DNA from: JANOAR01 sp031411235
GTDB taxonomy: Bacteria; Verrucomicrobiota; Verrucomicrobiia; Verrucomicrobiales; Verrucomicrobiaceae
DNA: 38,712 bases
Reading direction: 5' to 3'
Assembly: GCA_031411235.1 (NCBI GenBank)
Contig: JANOAR010000094.1
Span: 1 to 38,712, forward strand
The notes under the pieces are model-generated. The model ran no database searches, had not been told where the DNA came from, and saw only the letters and a program-made list of their open reading frames with translations. Positions 8,468 through 16,436 of this stretch are shown here, one piece after another (the stretch's first letter is position 1; every line of letters begins with the position of its first letter). Made by a program: the position numbers and the translations under genes.

Positions 8468-9496
8468 ATGTTTGGACGACTCTTTGGACTAGTATCAAGT
8501 GACATCGGTATCGACCTCGGTACTGCCAACACCCTCGTTTATGTAAAAGATCACGGCATCGTGCTCCGAGAGCCCTCGGTAGTGGCTGTGAAAACGGGTA
8601 CCAACGATGTCGTCGCGGTGGGCGATGATGCCAAGCGAATGCTCGGTAGAACTCCTGGCGGCATCACTGCTATCCGTCCCCTCCGCGATGGCGTTATCGC
8701 CGACTTCCGTGTGACCGAGGCGATGTTGAAGCACTTCATTCGCAAGGTTCACAACCGCCGTACTTGGGTGCGCCCGCGCGTTGTTATCGCTGTGCCATCG
8801 GGCATCACTGAAGTGGAAAAACGCGCCGTCAAAGAGTCGGCTGAGAACGCAGGAGCACGCGAGGTTTATCTGATCGAAGAACCTATGGCGGCTGCCATCG
8901 GTGTTGGCCTCCCGGTTCAAGAAGCTGCTGGCAACATGATCGTGGATATCGGTGGCGGCACCACGGAGGTGGCGATCATCTCGCTCTCTGGTATTGTTTA
9001 TAGCCGCAGTGTCCGCGTCGCAGGTGATGAGTTGGACGAAGCCGTGATCAACTACATGAAGCGCGCCTACAATCTCATGATCGGTGAGCGCACCGCAGAA
9101 GAAATCAAACTGCGCATTGGCTCTGCTTTCCCCCTTGGCAAAGAGACGACGATGGAAGTGAAAGGCCGCGACATGGTCGCAGGTCTGCCAAAGACCATCA
9201 CCATCACCAGCCAAGAAGTGCGCGAGGCTATGCTGGAGCCGCTGAATACGATCATTGATGCGGTGCGCACGACCTTGGAACGCTGCCCACCTGAACTCTC
9301 CGCTGACCTTGTGGATCGCGGCATCATGCTTGCGGGTGGCGGTGCGCTGTTGCGCGGCCTGGACAAGCTTTTGCAGGAAGAAACTGGCCTGCCTGTGCAT
9401 GTTGCTGAGGATCCACTTAGCGCCGTCGCAGAGGGTACGGGCCGTGTGCTCAGCGAGTTGGAATTCCTCCGCAAGGTGAGCACCCAGGATGTGTAA
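8468..9496 (+). CDS. mreB: Rod shape-determining protein MreB
   Basis: A 342-residue bacterial actin that polymerises under the inner membrane and positions the elongasome. The nucleotide-binding signatures are GIDLGTANT near the N-terminus, the phosphate-2 motif VDIGGGTTEVAI and the C-terminal adenosine motif AGGGALLRGL. Length is close to the usual 340-350. The ATG at 8468 starts with FGRLFGLVSSDIG; the MFGRLFG segment resembles the amphipathic membrane-binding N-terminus known in some MreBs. The upstream in-frame codons are AT-rich leader. First gene of an mreB-mreC-mreD-mrdA cluster. Confidence 0.97.
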   Translation: MFGRLFGLVSSDIGIDLGTANTLVYVKDHGIVLREPSVVAVKTGTNDVVAVGDDAKRMLGRTPGGITAIRPLRDGVIADFRVTEAMLKHFIRKVHNRRTWVRPRVVIAVPSGITEVEKRAVKESAENAGAREVYLIEEPMAAAIGVGLPVQEAAGNMIVDIGGGTTEVAIISLSGIVYSRSVRVAGDELDEAVINYMKRAYNLMIGERTAEEIKLRIGSAFPLGKETTMEVKGRDMVAGLPKTITITSQEVREAMLEPLNTIIDAVRTTLERCPPELSADLVDRGIMLAGGGALLRGLDKLLQEETGLPVHVAEDPLSAVAEGTGRVLSELEFLRKVSTQDV

Positions 9497-9583
9497 TGGA
9501 TCGTCGAGGTGACCAATACAAGGAACCTTCCCATCACCATTTTAATCGACCTTCGACACCACCTCGCTTGGGCTTAGCCCTCA

Positions 9584-10420
9584 ATGAAGACTCTCAACGC
9601 CATCGCGCTCATGCTCTTCATCGCGGCAGCCGTCGCGGTGATCTTCTTTCTCGACACGCCTACCACCCGCGCTGTGCAGGCGAAGGTGATGAGTGTGTTC
9701 TCTCCCTTCATCCATGCGAGTGCCACAGTGGAAGATTCCACCTCCAAGGTACTCGCTTCTGATATCGATCCTAAAGAACTGCTCAGCGATAACGAGCGTC
9801 TGCGGTTGGAGGTGCAAAAACTCAGCATCATCAATCAACGCAATGAGGAGTTGATCACCGAGAATGCACAACTGCGCGATGCCCTTAGCTACAAGCAGCG
9901 CTCCCCCTTCAAGAACCTTATCCCTGCTCGTGTGATCAAGCGTTCCTCGGCAACGTGGTGGAACACGCTCATCATCGACCGTGGCTCTCTGGATGGCGTG
10001 GGCACAGATTCCCCCGTGGTGACCAATGCTGGGCTTGTGGGGAAAACGGGCCGCCTATCGCCACACATGACTGAGATTATTCTCCTCACCGATGAAGCCT
10101 GCAAAGTCTCGGCGGCCATCAGCAATACACGGGAAAAAGGCATCCTCAGCGGTGAACGTGCAGGCCTGGAAATCATGCCTGATCTGCGTCTGCGTTTCCT
10201 CAGCCGCAACGCGGTGATCCCGGTGGATGGCGATGTCTTGTCCTCCGGCGATGGCGGCGTGTTCCCACCAGGACTCAAACTTGGCTCGGTGAAGCGTTTT
10301 GAAAATCGCGAAGTCTCTGGTGAGGCCGTCATCCGCCCTGCGGTTGATTTCAATCACCTCGAACACGTCTTCGTCGTCAGCCTGCCGCCAGAAGAGGTCA
10401 CCAGCAAACCCGCACCCTAG
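9584..10420 (+). CDS. mreC: Rod shape-determining protein MreC
   Basis: A 278-residue MreC. One N-terminal transmembrane helix (about residues 5-23) is followed by a coiled coil (about 65-100, ELLSDNERLRLEVQKL...) and the double beta-barrel domain with VIKRS..TWWNTLIIDRG and the SSGDGGVFPPGLKLGSV segment typical of the family. MreC links cytoplasmic MreB to periplasmic PBP2 and activates it. It starts 87 bp after mreB and ends two bases before mreD, so the genes are co-transcribed. Confidence 0.93.
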   Translation: MKTLNAIALMLFIAAAVAVIFFLDTPTTRAVQAKVMSVFSPFIHASATVEDSTSKVLASDIDPKELLSDNERLRLEVQKLSIINQRNEELITENAQLRDALSYKQRSPFKNLIPARVIKRSSATWWNTLIIDRGSLDGVGTDSPVVTNAGLVGKTGRLSPHMTEIILLTDEACKVSAAISNTREKGILSGERAGLEIMPDLRLRFLSRNAVIPVDGDVLSSGDGGVFPPGLKLGSVKRFENREVSGEAVIRPAVDFNHLEHVFVVSLPPEEVTSKPAP

Positions 10421-10422
10421 CC

Positions 10423-11052
10423 ATGCTCTTCAACCTCGTGGTCATGATTCTCATGGTGCTCGCCTTCGCGGTGGAGGAAATGCTGCCTGCGATTCAGATC
10501 TTGCAAAACGTGCGGCTCTTCCACGCGGCGGTGTTTTTCTTTGCGGCCTCGGTCTCCGTGCCACTTCCCACCATGCTGCTCATGGCTTTTTTTACCGGCT
10601 TCGTTTGGGATGCACGTTACCTCATGCTGCCAGGCCGCGATTCATCGGTGGAACAGCTCACTAGCGCCAATCTTGGCGATGCGGGCAGCTTCTCCACGAT
10701 GATGTCGGACGGCAGCATGGATCTTGGCTTTGGTTACTCCATCCTCATCTTCGGCGTCCTGGGCCTGTTGATGCAAGGCATCCGCCCGCTGTTTAAAAAG
10801 GGCCGTTGGGAACTACCAGTGTTGATGGTCGGTGTCGTCACCACCATGTGGCTAATGCTGCAGTACCTGCTGATCACATTCTTGCACGGCGGCTTTGTTT
10901 TCAGCTCGGCCGTATGGTATAAAACCATCAGCACCGTGATGTTTGCGATGCTGTCCGCTCCGTTGCTCTTTTTGATGCTCCATATCCTGGCGCGCACGAC
11001 GAATTACGAAATCAAATACGAAGGCCTGAGGTACCGCTTCGATGGTCGTTAA
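10423..11052 (+). CDS. mreD: MreD-like membrane protein of the elongasome
   Basis: A 209-residue integral membrane protein with about five hydrophobic segments (near 2-20, 33-62, 100-118, 130-152 and 163-190). MreD sequences are poorly conserved. The call rests on position between mreC (2-bp gap) and the PBP2 gene (11-bp overlap), length and topology. A polar loop at about 65-98 (RDSSVEQLTSANLGD...) is longer than I would expect. MreD is part of the MreC-MreD-RodA-PBP2 complex. Confidence 0.8.
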   Translation: MLFNLVVMILMVLAFAVEEMLPAIQILQNVRLFHAAVFFFAASVSVPLPTMLLMAFFTGFVWDARYLMLPGRDSSVEQLTSANLGDAGSFSTMMSDGSMDLGFGYSILIFGVLGLLMQGIRPLFKKGRWELPVLMVGVVTTMWLMLQYLLITFLHGGFVFSSAVWYKTISTVMFAMLSAPLLFLMLHILARTTNYEIKYEGLRYRFDGR

Positions 11053-13312
11053 ATATCACTTCCGACTCTATCTTTTCAGCCTGCTAATGCTCGGCGCATT
11101 TGGCACGCTGGTATCGCGACTCTACTACTTGCAAATAGATCGCGAAGCCGAGTTCACTGCTAAGCTTCCAGGTAGCAAAGACCTCAAGGTACGCGTGCCT
11201 GGTGTGCGTGGTGAAATCCGTGATCGCAACGGCATCACCCTCGTCAGCAACAAACCCGCCTTTGAAGTGCGCATCAATCTTGCCGATGTTGTGCTGGAGA
11301 AAATCCGCCGTGAGGAACAGTTGCAGTCCGCCGCCGAACGCTCGCAGGGCAAAGGCATCAAGTTGCCCAAGTACCACTTCAAGATGCTCGAACGAGGCAT
11401 CATGCGGGATCGCTCCGAGACCGACATCAAAGCCATTTTGGAGGAACTCGTGCTGCAACCGCTCGATGCCATGCAACTCGCGAAAGGCTACGATGAAAAC
11501 CAACTGCGCGTCCACTATCGCACCTTCAAATCCACCGTGCCGTGGGTGTACCGAAGTGACCTCACCTTCGAGGAATTCAGCCAGTTCGCCGAGCATAACT
11601 TTGGCCTTCCTGGTGTCTCCGTCGGCGTGCGCCCCATTCGCCAGTACATCTATGACTCCCTCGCCTGCCACATGCTCGGTTATGTGCGCTTACCTGATGA
11701 CCAAAAGGTGCCTGAGGAAGAGCGCAAAAAATGGGACTTCTACGTTGGCGATGACTATGGCTGGGCGGGCTTGGAGAAGACCATGGATGAACGCCTGCGG
11801 GGTATCCCCGGTGTGCGTACTATGCGCAAAAATTCCAAGGGCGCGATGGTCGGCGAAGTGGACTACCAAGAGCCCAAAAAAGGCAATGATGTGTGGCTGA
11901 CCCTCGACGCCCGCATTCAAATGATCGCAGAGAAAGCCCTGCGCGATGCCAACATCGGACGCGGCGCTGCGGTCGTCATTGACCCCAACTCAGGTGAAGT
12001 CCTCGCGATGGCATCCGTGCCCAACTACAATCCCAATAAGTTCATCCCCACCATCTCCACCAAGGACTACCAGCAGCTCTTGGACAACCCCGTCATCCCG
12101 TTGCTACACCGCGCCGTGCGGCCCTTCGCTCCAGGCTCCACGTTTAAAATCCCCATCTCATTCGCTGGCTGCCTCGTCGGTATCGAGAAGTCTCACTTCA
12201 ATTGTTCCGGCAGCGTGACTTATGGCAATAAAGCCATGCAATGCTGGATCCAGCGCCAGTTTGGCGGTTCGCATGGCAGTCTTGACCTCTCGGAAGCCAT
12301 CATGCGCTCGTGCAATTGCTACTTCTACCAATATGGCAATCGTGCGGGCATCACCGCCATTGGTAAGGTAGGGCACATGCTAGGTGTTGGTGAGCGCACG
12401 GGTATCGAACTATTGGATGAAGATCCCGGCGTGTTGCCCAGCAAAGAGTGGATGCAGCTTAACATGCCCAACGAAAATTGGCGCAGCCCAGGCCTGATCG
12501 CCAACACCTCCATCGGCCAGGGCTTCGTCCTTGCCACGCCATTGCAAATGTGTTCCGTCGTCGCGACCGTCGCTAATGCTGGCAAATCGTACAAGCCGCA
12601 TCTCCTGAAAAAAGTAACCAATGGCGACACCATCGTCGAGGAGCCGCCACCCGCCGTGCGTTCCGATCTCGCCGCCGAAGGCATCACGCGCGAGCAAATC
12701 GAGATCATCCGTAAAGGGATGTGGAAGGTTGTCATGGCCGAGGCAGGCACGGCGAAAGCCGCAAGAATCCCAGGCGTCGAAGTCGCAGGCAAGACGGGCA
12801 CCGCCCAGTTTTGGCGTATCGTGAATGGCAACAAAATACAAGACAACCACACTTGGTTCATGTGTTTCGCCCCTTACGAGGCTCCCAAATATGCCGTGGT
12901 CATCATCGTCCAAGGCGGCAAGTCTGGCGGTTCCACTTCGGCTCCCATTGCTCATCGCATCATGGAGCAGAGCCTTGCGTTGGATCAAGGATTGCAAGTC
13001 GCCATCACGGCACTGCCGGAAGTCCAAGGGCATTTAAAAAACATCGACGCCGTCACCTATGCCGACTCGGGCATCGCCCTGCCTGCGTCCGTTGTCGATG
13101 ATGATCCCGAAGCTGGCGCGGGTGATCCCTCCGAAGCGCGCATGGCTCCCGAGGAAAAGGTGAAACCCGATGCGGTCGCCGATGCGAACATGATCCGCAA
13201 CGTCACCGATCGGCCCAAGCGCGCATCGGCACCCAAAGCTGTCCCCATTCCCGAAGCGAAACCTGTTCAGAAAGAAAAACCCGGTGGCTTATTGCGAAGA
13301 TTATTCCGCTAA
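11042..13312 (+). CDS. mrdA: Penicillin-binding protein 2 (elongation-specific transpeptidase)
   Basis: A 756-residue class B PBP that cross-links peptidoglycan during side-wall growth. An N-terminal transmembrane helix (about 7-29) precedes the dimerisation domain (VRGEIRDRNG). The transpeptidase domain has SxxK as STFK (Ser366, Lys369), SxN as SCN (423-425) and KTG at 584-586 (AGKTGTAQFW). A ~90-residue Pro/Glu/Ala-rich tail after about 665, ending in a basic RRLFR, is longer than usual. It overlaps mreD by 11 bp. The gene downstream is an RNase E/G rather than rodA. Confidence 0.94.
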   Translation: MVVKYHFRLYLFSLLMLGAFGTLVSRLYYLQIDREAEFTAKLPGSKDLKVRVPGVRGEIRDRNGITLVSNKPAFEVRINLADVVLEKIRREEQLQSAAERSQGKGIKLPKYHFKMLERGIMRDRSETDIKAILEELVLQPLDAMQLAKGYDENQLRVHYRTFKSTVPWVYRSDLTFEEFSQFAEHNFGLPGVSVGVRPIRQYIYDSLACHMLGYVRLPDDQKVPEEERKKWDFYVGDDYGWAGLEKTMDERLRGIPGVRTMRKNSKGAMVGEVDYQEPKKGNDVWLTLDARIQMIAEKALRDANIGRGAAVVIDPNSGEVLAMASVPNYNPNKFIPTISTKDYQQLLDNPVIPLLHRAVRPFAPGSTFKIPISFAGCLVGIEKSHFNCSGSVTYGNKAMQCWIQRQFGGSHGSLDLSEAIMRSCNCYFYQYGNRAGITAIGKVGHMLGVGERTGIELLDEDPGVLPSKEWMQLNMPNENWRSPGLIANTSIGQGFVLATPLQMCSVVATVANAGKSYKPHLLKKVTNGDTIVEEPPPAVRSDLAAEGITREQIEIIRKGMWKVVMAEAGTAKAARIPGVEVAGKTGTAQFWRIVNGNKIQDNHTWFMCFAPYEAPKYAVVIIVQGGKSGGSTSAPIAHRIMEQSLALDQGLQVAITALPEVQGHLKNIDAVTYADSGIALPASVVDDDPEAGAGDPSEARMAPEEKVKPDAVADANMIRNVTDRPKRASAPKAVPIPEAKPVQKEKPGGLLRRLFR

Positions 13313-13355
13313 GCCACCATGCACCCCTAAACCAACCCCGAGGCATGAGAAGAGT

Positions 13356-14963
13356 ATGGCGTTAAGTTTTGTAAAGCGACTCAAGGAATTTTTAACCGGT
13401 AAAAAAGACATCAGAAGTGGAACCCGCATCGCGATCAACTGTGAAAAGTTGGAAAACCGTGTAGCGCTGCTGGAAAACGGTGCGCTTGAGGAATACTCCA
13501 TCGAGCGAGTCGGCACCCAGAGCCTTGTCGGCAGCGTCTTCAAAGGCCGTGTCAAAAACATCGAGCAGAGCCTCAAGGCCATGTTCATCGACATCGGGGG
13601 CGACAAGAATGCCTTCCTACACTTCTGGGATGCCCTGCCCGAGGCCTTCGAGTCCGGCTTCGAGGAAGTCCGGCGTGGTTCTGGTGGCGGCAAGCAGAAG
13701 AAAAAGCAAATCACCGCTGCCGACATCCCCAGCCTCTACCCTGTGGGCTCCGAGATCATGGTGCAAGTGACCAAGGGCCCCATCGGCAACAAAGGTCCTC
13801 GCGTCACGACTAACATCTCCCTCGCGGGTCGTCTGCTTGTGCTGATGCCTCGCAGCGAGCAGTGTGGCATCTCCCGCAAGGTCGAAGACCCCAAGGAGCG
13901 CACCCGCCTGCGTGCTATCTTAGAAAAGCTTGTCCTGCCCGATGGCGTTGGTGTCATCATGCGCACCGAGGCTATCGGCAAGCGTGCTCGCCACATCGTT
14001 CGCGATCTCAGCATCTTGGTCGAGCAGTGGAATGACATCGTCGAAGTGCGGGACACTAAAAAAGCTCCCGTGTGCTGCTTCCAAGAGCCTGATGTCGTCG
14101 AGCGTACCGTGCGCGACTTCCTCACGGACGACGTGGATGAAGTCATCTGCGACGACCGGGCCACCGTCGAGCGTATGCAGGAACTCGCCTCCAGCATCTC
14201 GCGTCGGGCCAAGCGCCGCATCACCTACTTCCCTGGCCCCGGCTCCTTATTCGACGCCTATTCCATTCAGAAGCAGATCGACAACGCCTTCTTCCGCCAA
14301 GTCTGGTTGCCCTGCGGCGGCTACCTCGTCATTGACCAAACCGAAGCTCTCGTCGCCATCGACGTGAATACGGGGCGCAATAAAGGCGGAGGCAAAGACG
14401 ACGGCAAAGGTGAAAAAGTCATCGTGCAGACCAACATGGAAGCCGCTGCTGAAGTCGCTCGCCAACTCCGCCTGCGCAATATGGGCGGTCTCATCGTCGT
14501 GGACTTCATCGACATGAAGTCCCGCAAAGACCAGCAGATGGTGTACAAACACATGCTGGACAATACCAAGCGCGACAAGGCCAAGACCCAAATCCTGCCC
14601 ATCTCGCAGTTTGGCCTCATGGAAATGACCCGCCAGCGTCTGCATGAATCTCTCGACAGTGCCCTGCTCGAAGATTGCCCCGCCTGCAACGGCCACGGCC
14701 AAGTGAAAACCCCGCTAACCATGAGCGTGGAAATCCAGCGCAGAGTCTCGGCCATCCTCGGACGCAACAAGCCCGAGCAGAAGAGCCTCGCCATCACCGT
14801 GCATCCCGACGTCATGCAGCGTCTGCGAGCCGAAGACGGCGAGTTGCTCGTCGATCTCGAACGCAAGTACGAATGCCGCCTCACCTTCCGCACCGACCCC
14901 ACCTTTATGCGCGAGCAATATGTGGTGACGAATGCGCAGACGAATGAGGAGATCAAGGCGTAG
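13356..14963 (+). CDS. rng: Ribonuclease E/G family endoribonuclease
   Basis: A 535-residue endoribonuclease that initiates mRNA and rRNA processing by cutting single-stranded AU-rich RNA. It has an S1 domain (about 55-145, containing a Lys-rich insertion GGGKQKKK), a 5'-sensor region, and catalytic metal ligands Asp336 in VAIDVNTG and Asp383 in VVDFID. The zinc-link pair is Cys441/Cys444 in CPACNGHG. It lacks the long C-terminal degradosome scaffold of E. coli RNase E, so it is RNase G-like in size. A Gly/Lys-rich insert lies just after Asp336. The ATG at 13356 has an upstream purine-rich GAGAAGAG; an in-frame ATG at 13284 would overlap mrdA. In E. coli rng also lies downstream of mreBCD. 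Confidence 0.92.
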   Translation: MALSFVKRLKEFLTGKKDIRSGTRIAINCEKLENRVALLENGALEEYSIERVGTQSLVGSVFKGRVKNIEQSLKAMFIDIGGDKNAFLHFWDALPEAFESGFEEVRRGSGGGKQKKKQITAADIPSLYPVGSEIMVQVTKGPIGNKGPRVTTNISLAGRLLVLMPRSEQCGISRKVEDPKERTRLRAILEKLVLPDGVGVIMRTEAIGKRARHIVRDLSILVEQWNDIVEVRDTKKAPVCCFQEPDVVERTVRDFLTDDVDEVICDDRATVERMQELASSISRRAKRRITYFPGPGSLFDAYSIQKQIDNAFFRQVWLPCGGYLVIDQTEALVAIDVNTGRNKGGGKDDGKGEKVIVQTNMEAAAEVARQLRLRNMGGLIVVDFIDMKSRKDQQMVYKHMLDNTKRDKAKTQILPISQFGLMEMTRQRLHESLDSALLEDCPACNGHGQVKTPLTMSVEIQRRVSAILGRNKPEQKSLAITVHPDVMQRLRAEDGELLVDLERKYECRLTFRTDPTFMREQYVVTNAQTNEEIKA

Positions 14964-14975
14964 CGGAGTTCCGCC

Positions 14976-15773
14976 ATGCAAGAGTTCCATCGCCTCCTCC
15001 GCAAAGTCCTCGACCACGGCTCCTACCGTGAGGATCGCACGGGCACGGGCGCGTATGCCGTCTTTGGCGAGCAGTCGCGTTACGATCTCGCGGCTGGCTT
15101 CCCTGTTGTCACCACCAAGAAACTGCACCTGCGCTCCATCATCATCGAGCTGCTGTGGTTCCTCAAGGGCGACACCAACATTGCCTATCTCAAGGACAAT
15201 AAAGTCAGCATCTGGGATGAGTGGGCCGATAAAAATGGCGACCTCGGCCCCGTCTATGGGGCGCAGTGGCGGCGCTGGCAGGGCACGCCCGATGCTGAGC
15301 CCGTGGATCAGATCGCCCGCCTCATTCACGGCATCAAGACCACCCCGTATAGCCGCCGCCACATCGTCAGCGCCTGGAACGTGCCGCACATCGACAGCAT
15401 GGCCCTGCCGCCCTGCCACAGTCTGTTTCAGTTCTTTGTCGATCAGGGTAAATTGAGCTGCCAGCTCTATCAGCGCAGTGCCGATTTGTTCCTCGGTGTG
15501 CCCTTCAACATCGCCAGCTATGCCCTGCTGACGATGATGATCGCCCAAGTCTGTGACCTCCAGCCCGGCGAGTTCGTCCACACCTTCGGCGATCTGCATC
15601 TTTATAAGAACCATCTCGACCAAGCTCGATTGCAGCTCACTCGTGAGCCAAGACCATTGCCCGTGATGAAGATCAACCCAGCAGTGAAGGACATCGACGG
15701 CTTCACTTTTGCAGACTTCATCCTCGAAGGCTACGATGCCTGGCCGAGCATCAAGGCAGAGATCGCGGTGTGA
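14976..15773 (+). CDS. thyA: Thymidylate synthase
   Basis: A 265-residue thymidylate synthase that methylates dUMP to dTMP using methylene-tetrahydrofolate. The nucleophile is Cys147 in ALPPCHSLFQF, followed by the dUMP-binding segment YQRSADLFLGVPFN (165-178). Other anchors are the TKK of the folate/phosphate loop near 47-49 and RRH near 127-129. Length is almost identical to E. coli ThyA (264). It starts 12 bp after the RNase gene, with GGAG upstream, so it is probably in the same transcript. No dihydrofolate reductase gene is adjacent. Confidence 0.97.
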   Translation: MQEFHRLLRKVLDHGSYREDRTGTGAYAVFGEQSRYDLAAGFPVVTTKKLHLRSIIIELLWFLKGDTNIAYLKDNKVSIWDEWADKNGDLGPVYGAQWRRWQGTPDAEPVDQIARLIHGIKTTPYSRRHIVSAWNVPHIDSMALPPCHSLFQFFVDQGKLSCQLYQRSADLFLGVPFNIASYALLTMMIAQVCDLQPGEFVHTFGDLHLYKNHLDQARLQLTREPRPLPVMKINPAVKDIDGFTFADFILEGYDAWPSIKAEIAV

Positions 15774-15781
15774 GAAGGTAG

Positions 15782-15814
15782 CGTTCGATATTGAGCGTTC
15801 CGTGTTCGATGTTC
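15782..15814. repeat. Short GTTC-rich repeat of the type often translated as NIEHRTLNIE
   Basis: The spacer between thyA and the BlaI-type gene contains a run of partly repeated words (GTTCGATATTGA, GCGTTCCGT, GTTCGATGTTC). On the minus strand it reads as ANIEHGTLNIER. Peptides of this kind are a recognised artefact of small dispersed intergenic repeats in environmental bacteria. I report it as a repeat, not as coding. Confidence 0.4.
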
Positions 15815-15818
15815 GCCC

Positions 15819-16235
15819 ATGCCCTACCGTCCCCGCCCCAACGAAGCTGAGCTAGAAATACTGAACATGCTCTGGCGTCGTGGCGCTGCGACGGCCAAGG
15901 CTTTGGCCTTACTTCAGAGTGTGCCCACCAGCGTCTCGGCGCGTACACGGCTGCTGCGTGAGATGCAGGACAAAGGCTTCATCGCTCGCGAGCCTCAGCG
16001 CGGAGGCCCCATATACATCGCCATCGTCGATGAGGATCAAGTGAAGAACAGTCTCATCGAGTTGCTCTTGGAGCAGCTCTTCGACAACTCCACACGCGTG
16101 CTGGTACTCCATGCGCTAAGCCACGCTCGGCTGTGTGAAGATGACTTGAGTGAGATCCGCTCCGCGCTCAATGATATGGATCGCCGCACCAAAGCACCGA
16201 AGCCACCGCGACAGCCGGGGCTTGCTCCGCATTGA
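15819..16235 (+). CDS. BlaI/MecI/CopY-type winged-helix repressor
   Basis: A 138-residue regulator. Residues 5-70 match the penicillinase-repressor winged helix (NEAELEILNMLWRRGAATAKAL, then SARTRLLREMQDKGFIAREP). A short dimerisation tail (about 75-115) and a basic Pro-rich end follow. Relatives bind dyad operators and are inactivated by cleavage through a BlaR1-type membrane sensor protease. No such sensor or beta-lactamase gene is next to it, so it is an orphan here. PBP2 lies 2.5 kb upstream, which is suggestive at most. The start follows a pyrimidine-rich leader without Shine-Dalgarno. Confidence 0.8.
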   Translation: MPYRPRPNEAELEILNMLWRRGAATAKALALLQSVPTSVSARTRLLREMQDKGFIAREPQRGGPIYIAIVDEDQVKNSLIELLLEQLFDNSTRVLVLHALSHARLCEDDLSEIRSALNDMDRRTKAPKPPRQPGLAPH

Positions 16236-16276
16236 AGTTAATTTTGTGCAGGCCATCAACCCTCATCACCTCTGCC

Positions 16277-16313
16277 AAAAAAAGAGGCCCCTCGGCAGCG
16301 AAGCCGAGGGGCC
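16277..16313 (-). terminator. Strong intrinsic terminator, minus strand
   Basis: An 11-bp perfect GC-rich stem (16286-16296 with 16303-16313) with a 6-base loop. On the minus strand it is followed by CTC-type bases and a run of seven T (A7 at 16277-16283 on the plus strand). No T run follows on the plus strand, so its orientation serves leftward transcription: the candidate small RNA and possibly proA read-through. It also shields the end of the BlaI-type gene from opposing transcription. Confidence 0.8.
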
Positions 16314-16403
16314 ATACGATCCAGCAACCAACAACGGAGGATCGACACGAAGGATGGGCTTGCGCTTGCTTCTCGTGGCCTGCGAAGACGAGCTTCACAG
16401 ACG
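16277..16403 (-). ncRNA. Candidate structured small RNA (~127 nt), four consecutive hairpins
   Basis: Read on the minus strand, this stretch is filled by hairpins with only 1-4 bases between them. Hairpin 1 pairs 16400-16393 with 16387-16380 (8 bp, one G-U). Hairpin 2 pairs 16377-16373 with 16350-16346 and continues by 2 bp after a bulge. Hairpin 3 pairs 16344-16339 with 16322-16317. The last, 16313-16303 with 16296-16286, is an 11-bp perfect GC-rich stem followed by seven T. A promoter-like pair sits just upstream. I do not recognise the RNA: no SRP GGAAGCA core, no tmRNA or 6S features. The frame starting MGASVKLVF reads straight through the terminator without a stop, which argues against a small protein. 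It could alternatively be part of a long proA 3' UTR. Confidence 0.5.
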
Positions 16404-16408
16404 CCCCC

Positions 16409-16436
16409 ATGTTAAAAACTTTTAACGTGAGGTCAA
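16409..16436 (-). promoter_or_regulatory. Sigma-70-like promoter for the candidate small RNA
   Basis: On the minus strand TTGACC (16436-16431) is followed after 16 bp by TAACAT (16414-16409). The spacer is AT-rich (CACGTTAAAAG...). Transcription would start near 16403 in a run of G and give an RNA of about 127 nt ending at the intrinsic terminator. The same bases also hold the dyad GTTAAAAACTTTTAAC (16411-16426, with one unpaired step at its centre), which may be an operator overlapping the promoter. Confidence 0.5.

Noticed and set aside
8495..9400. A 301-codon frame antisense to mreB
   Set aside because: It is a mirror frame of a strongly conserved gene in high-GC DNA and has no protein-like motifs.
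9496..9762. Small gene overlapping the mreB stop (TAATG)
   Set aside because: After about 29 codons it enters mreC in another frame; composition is His/Arg rich and shadow-like.
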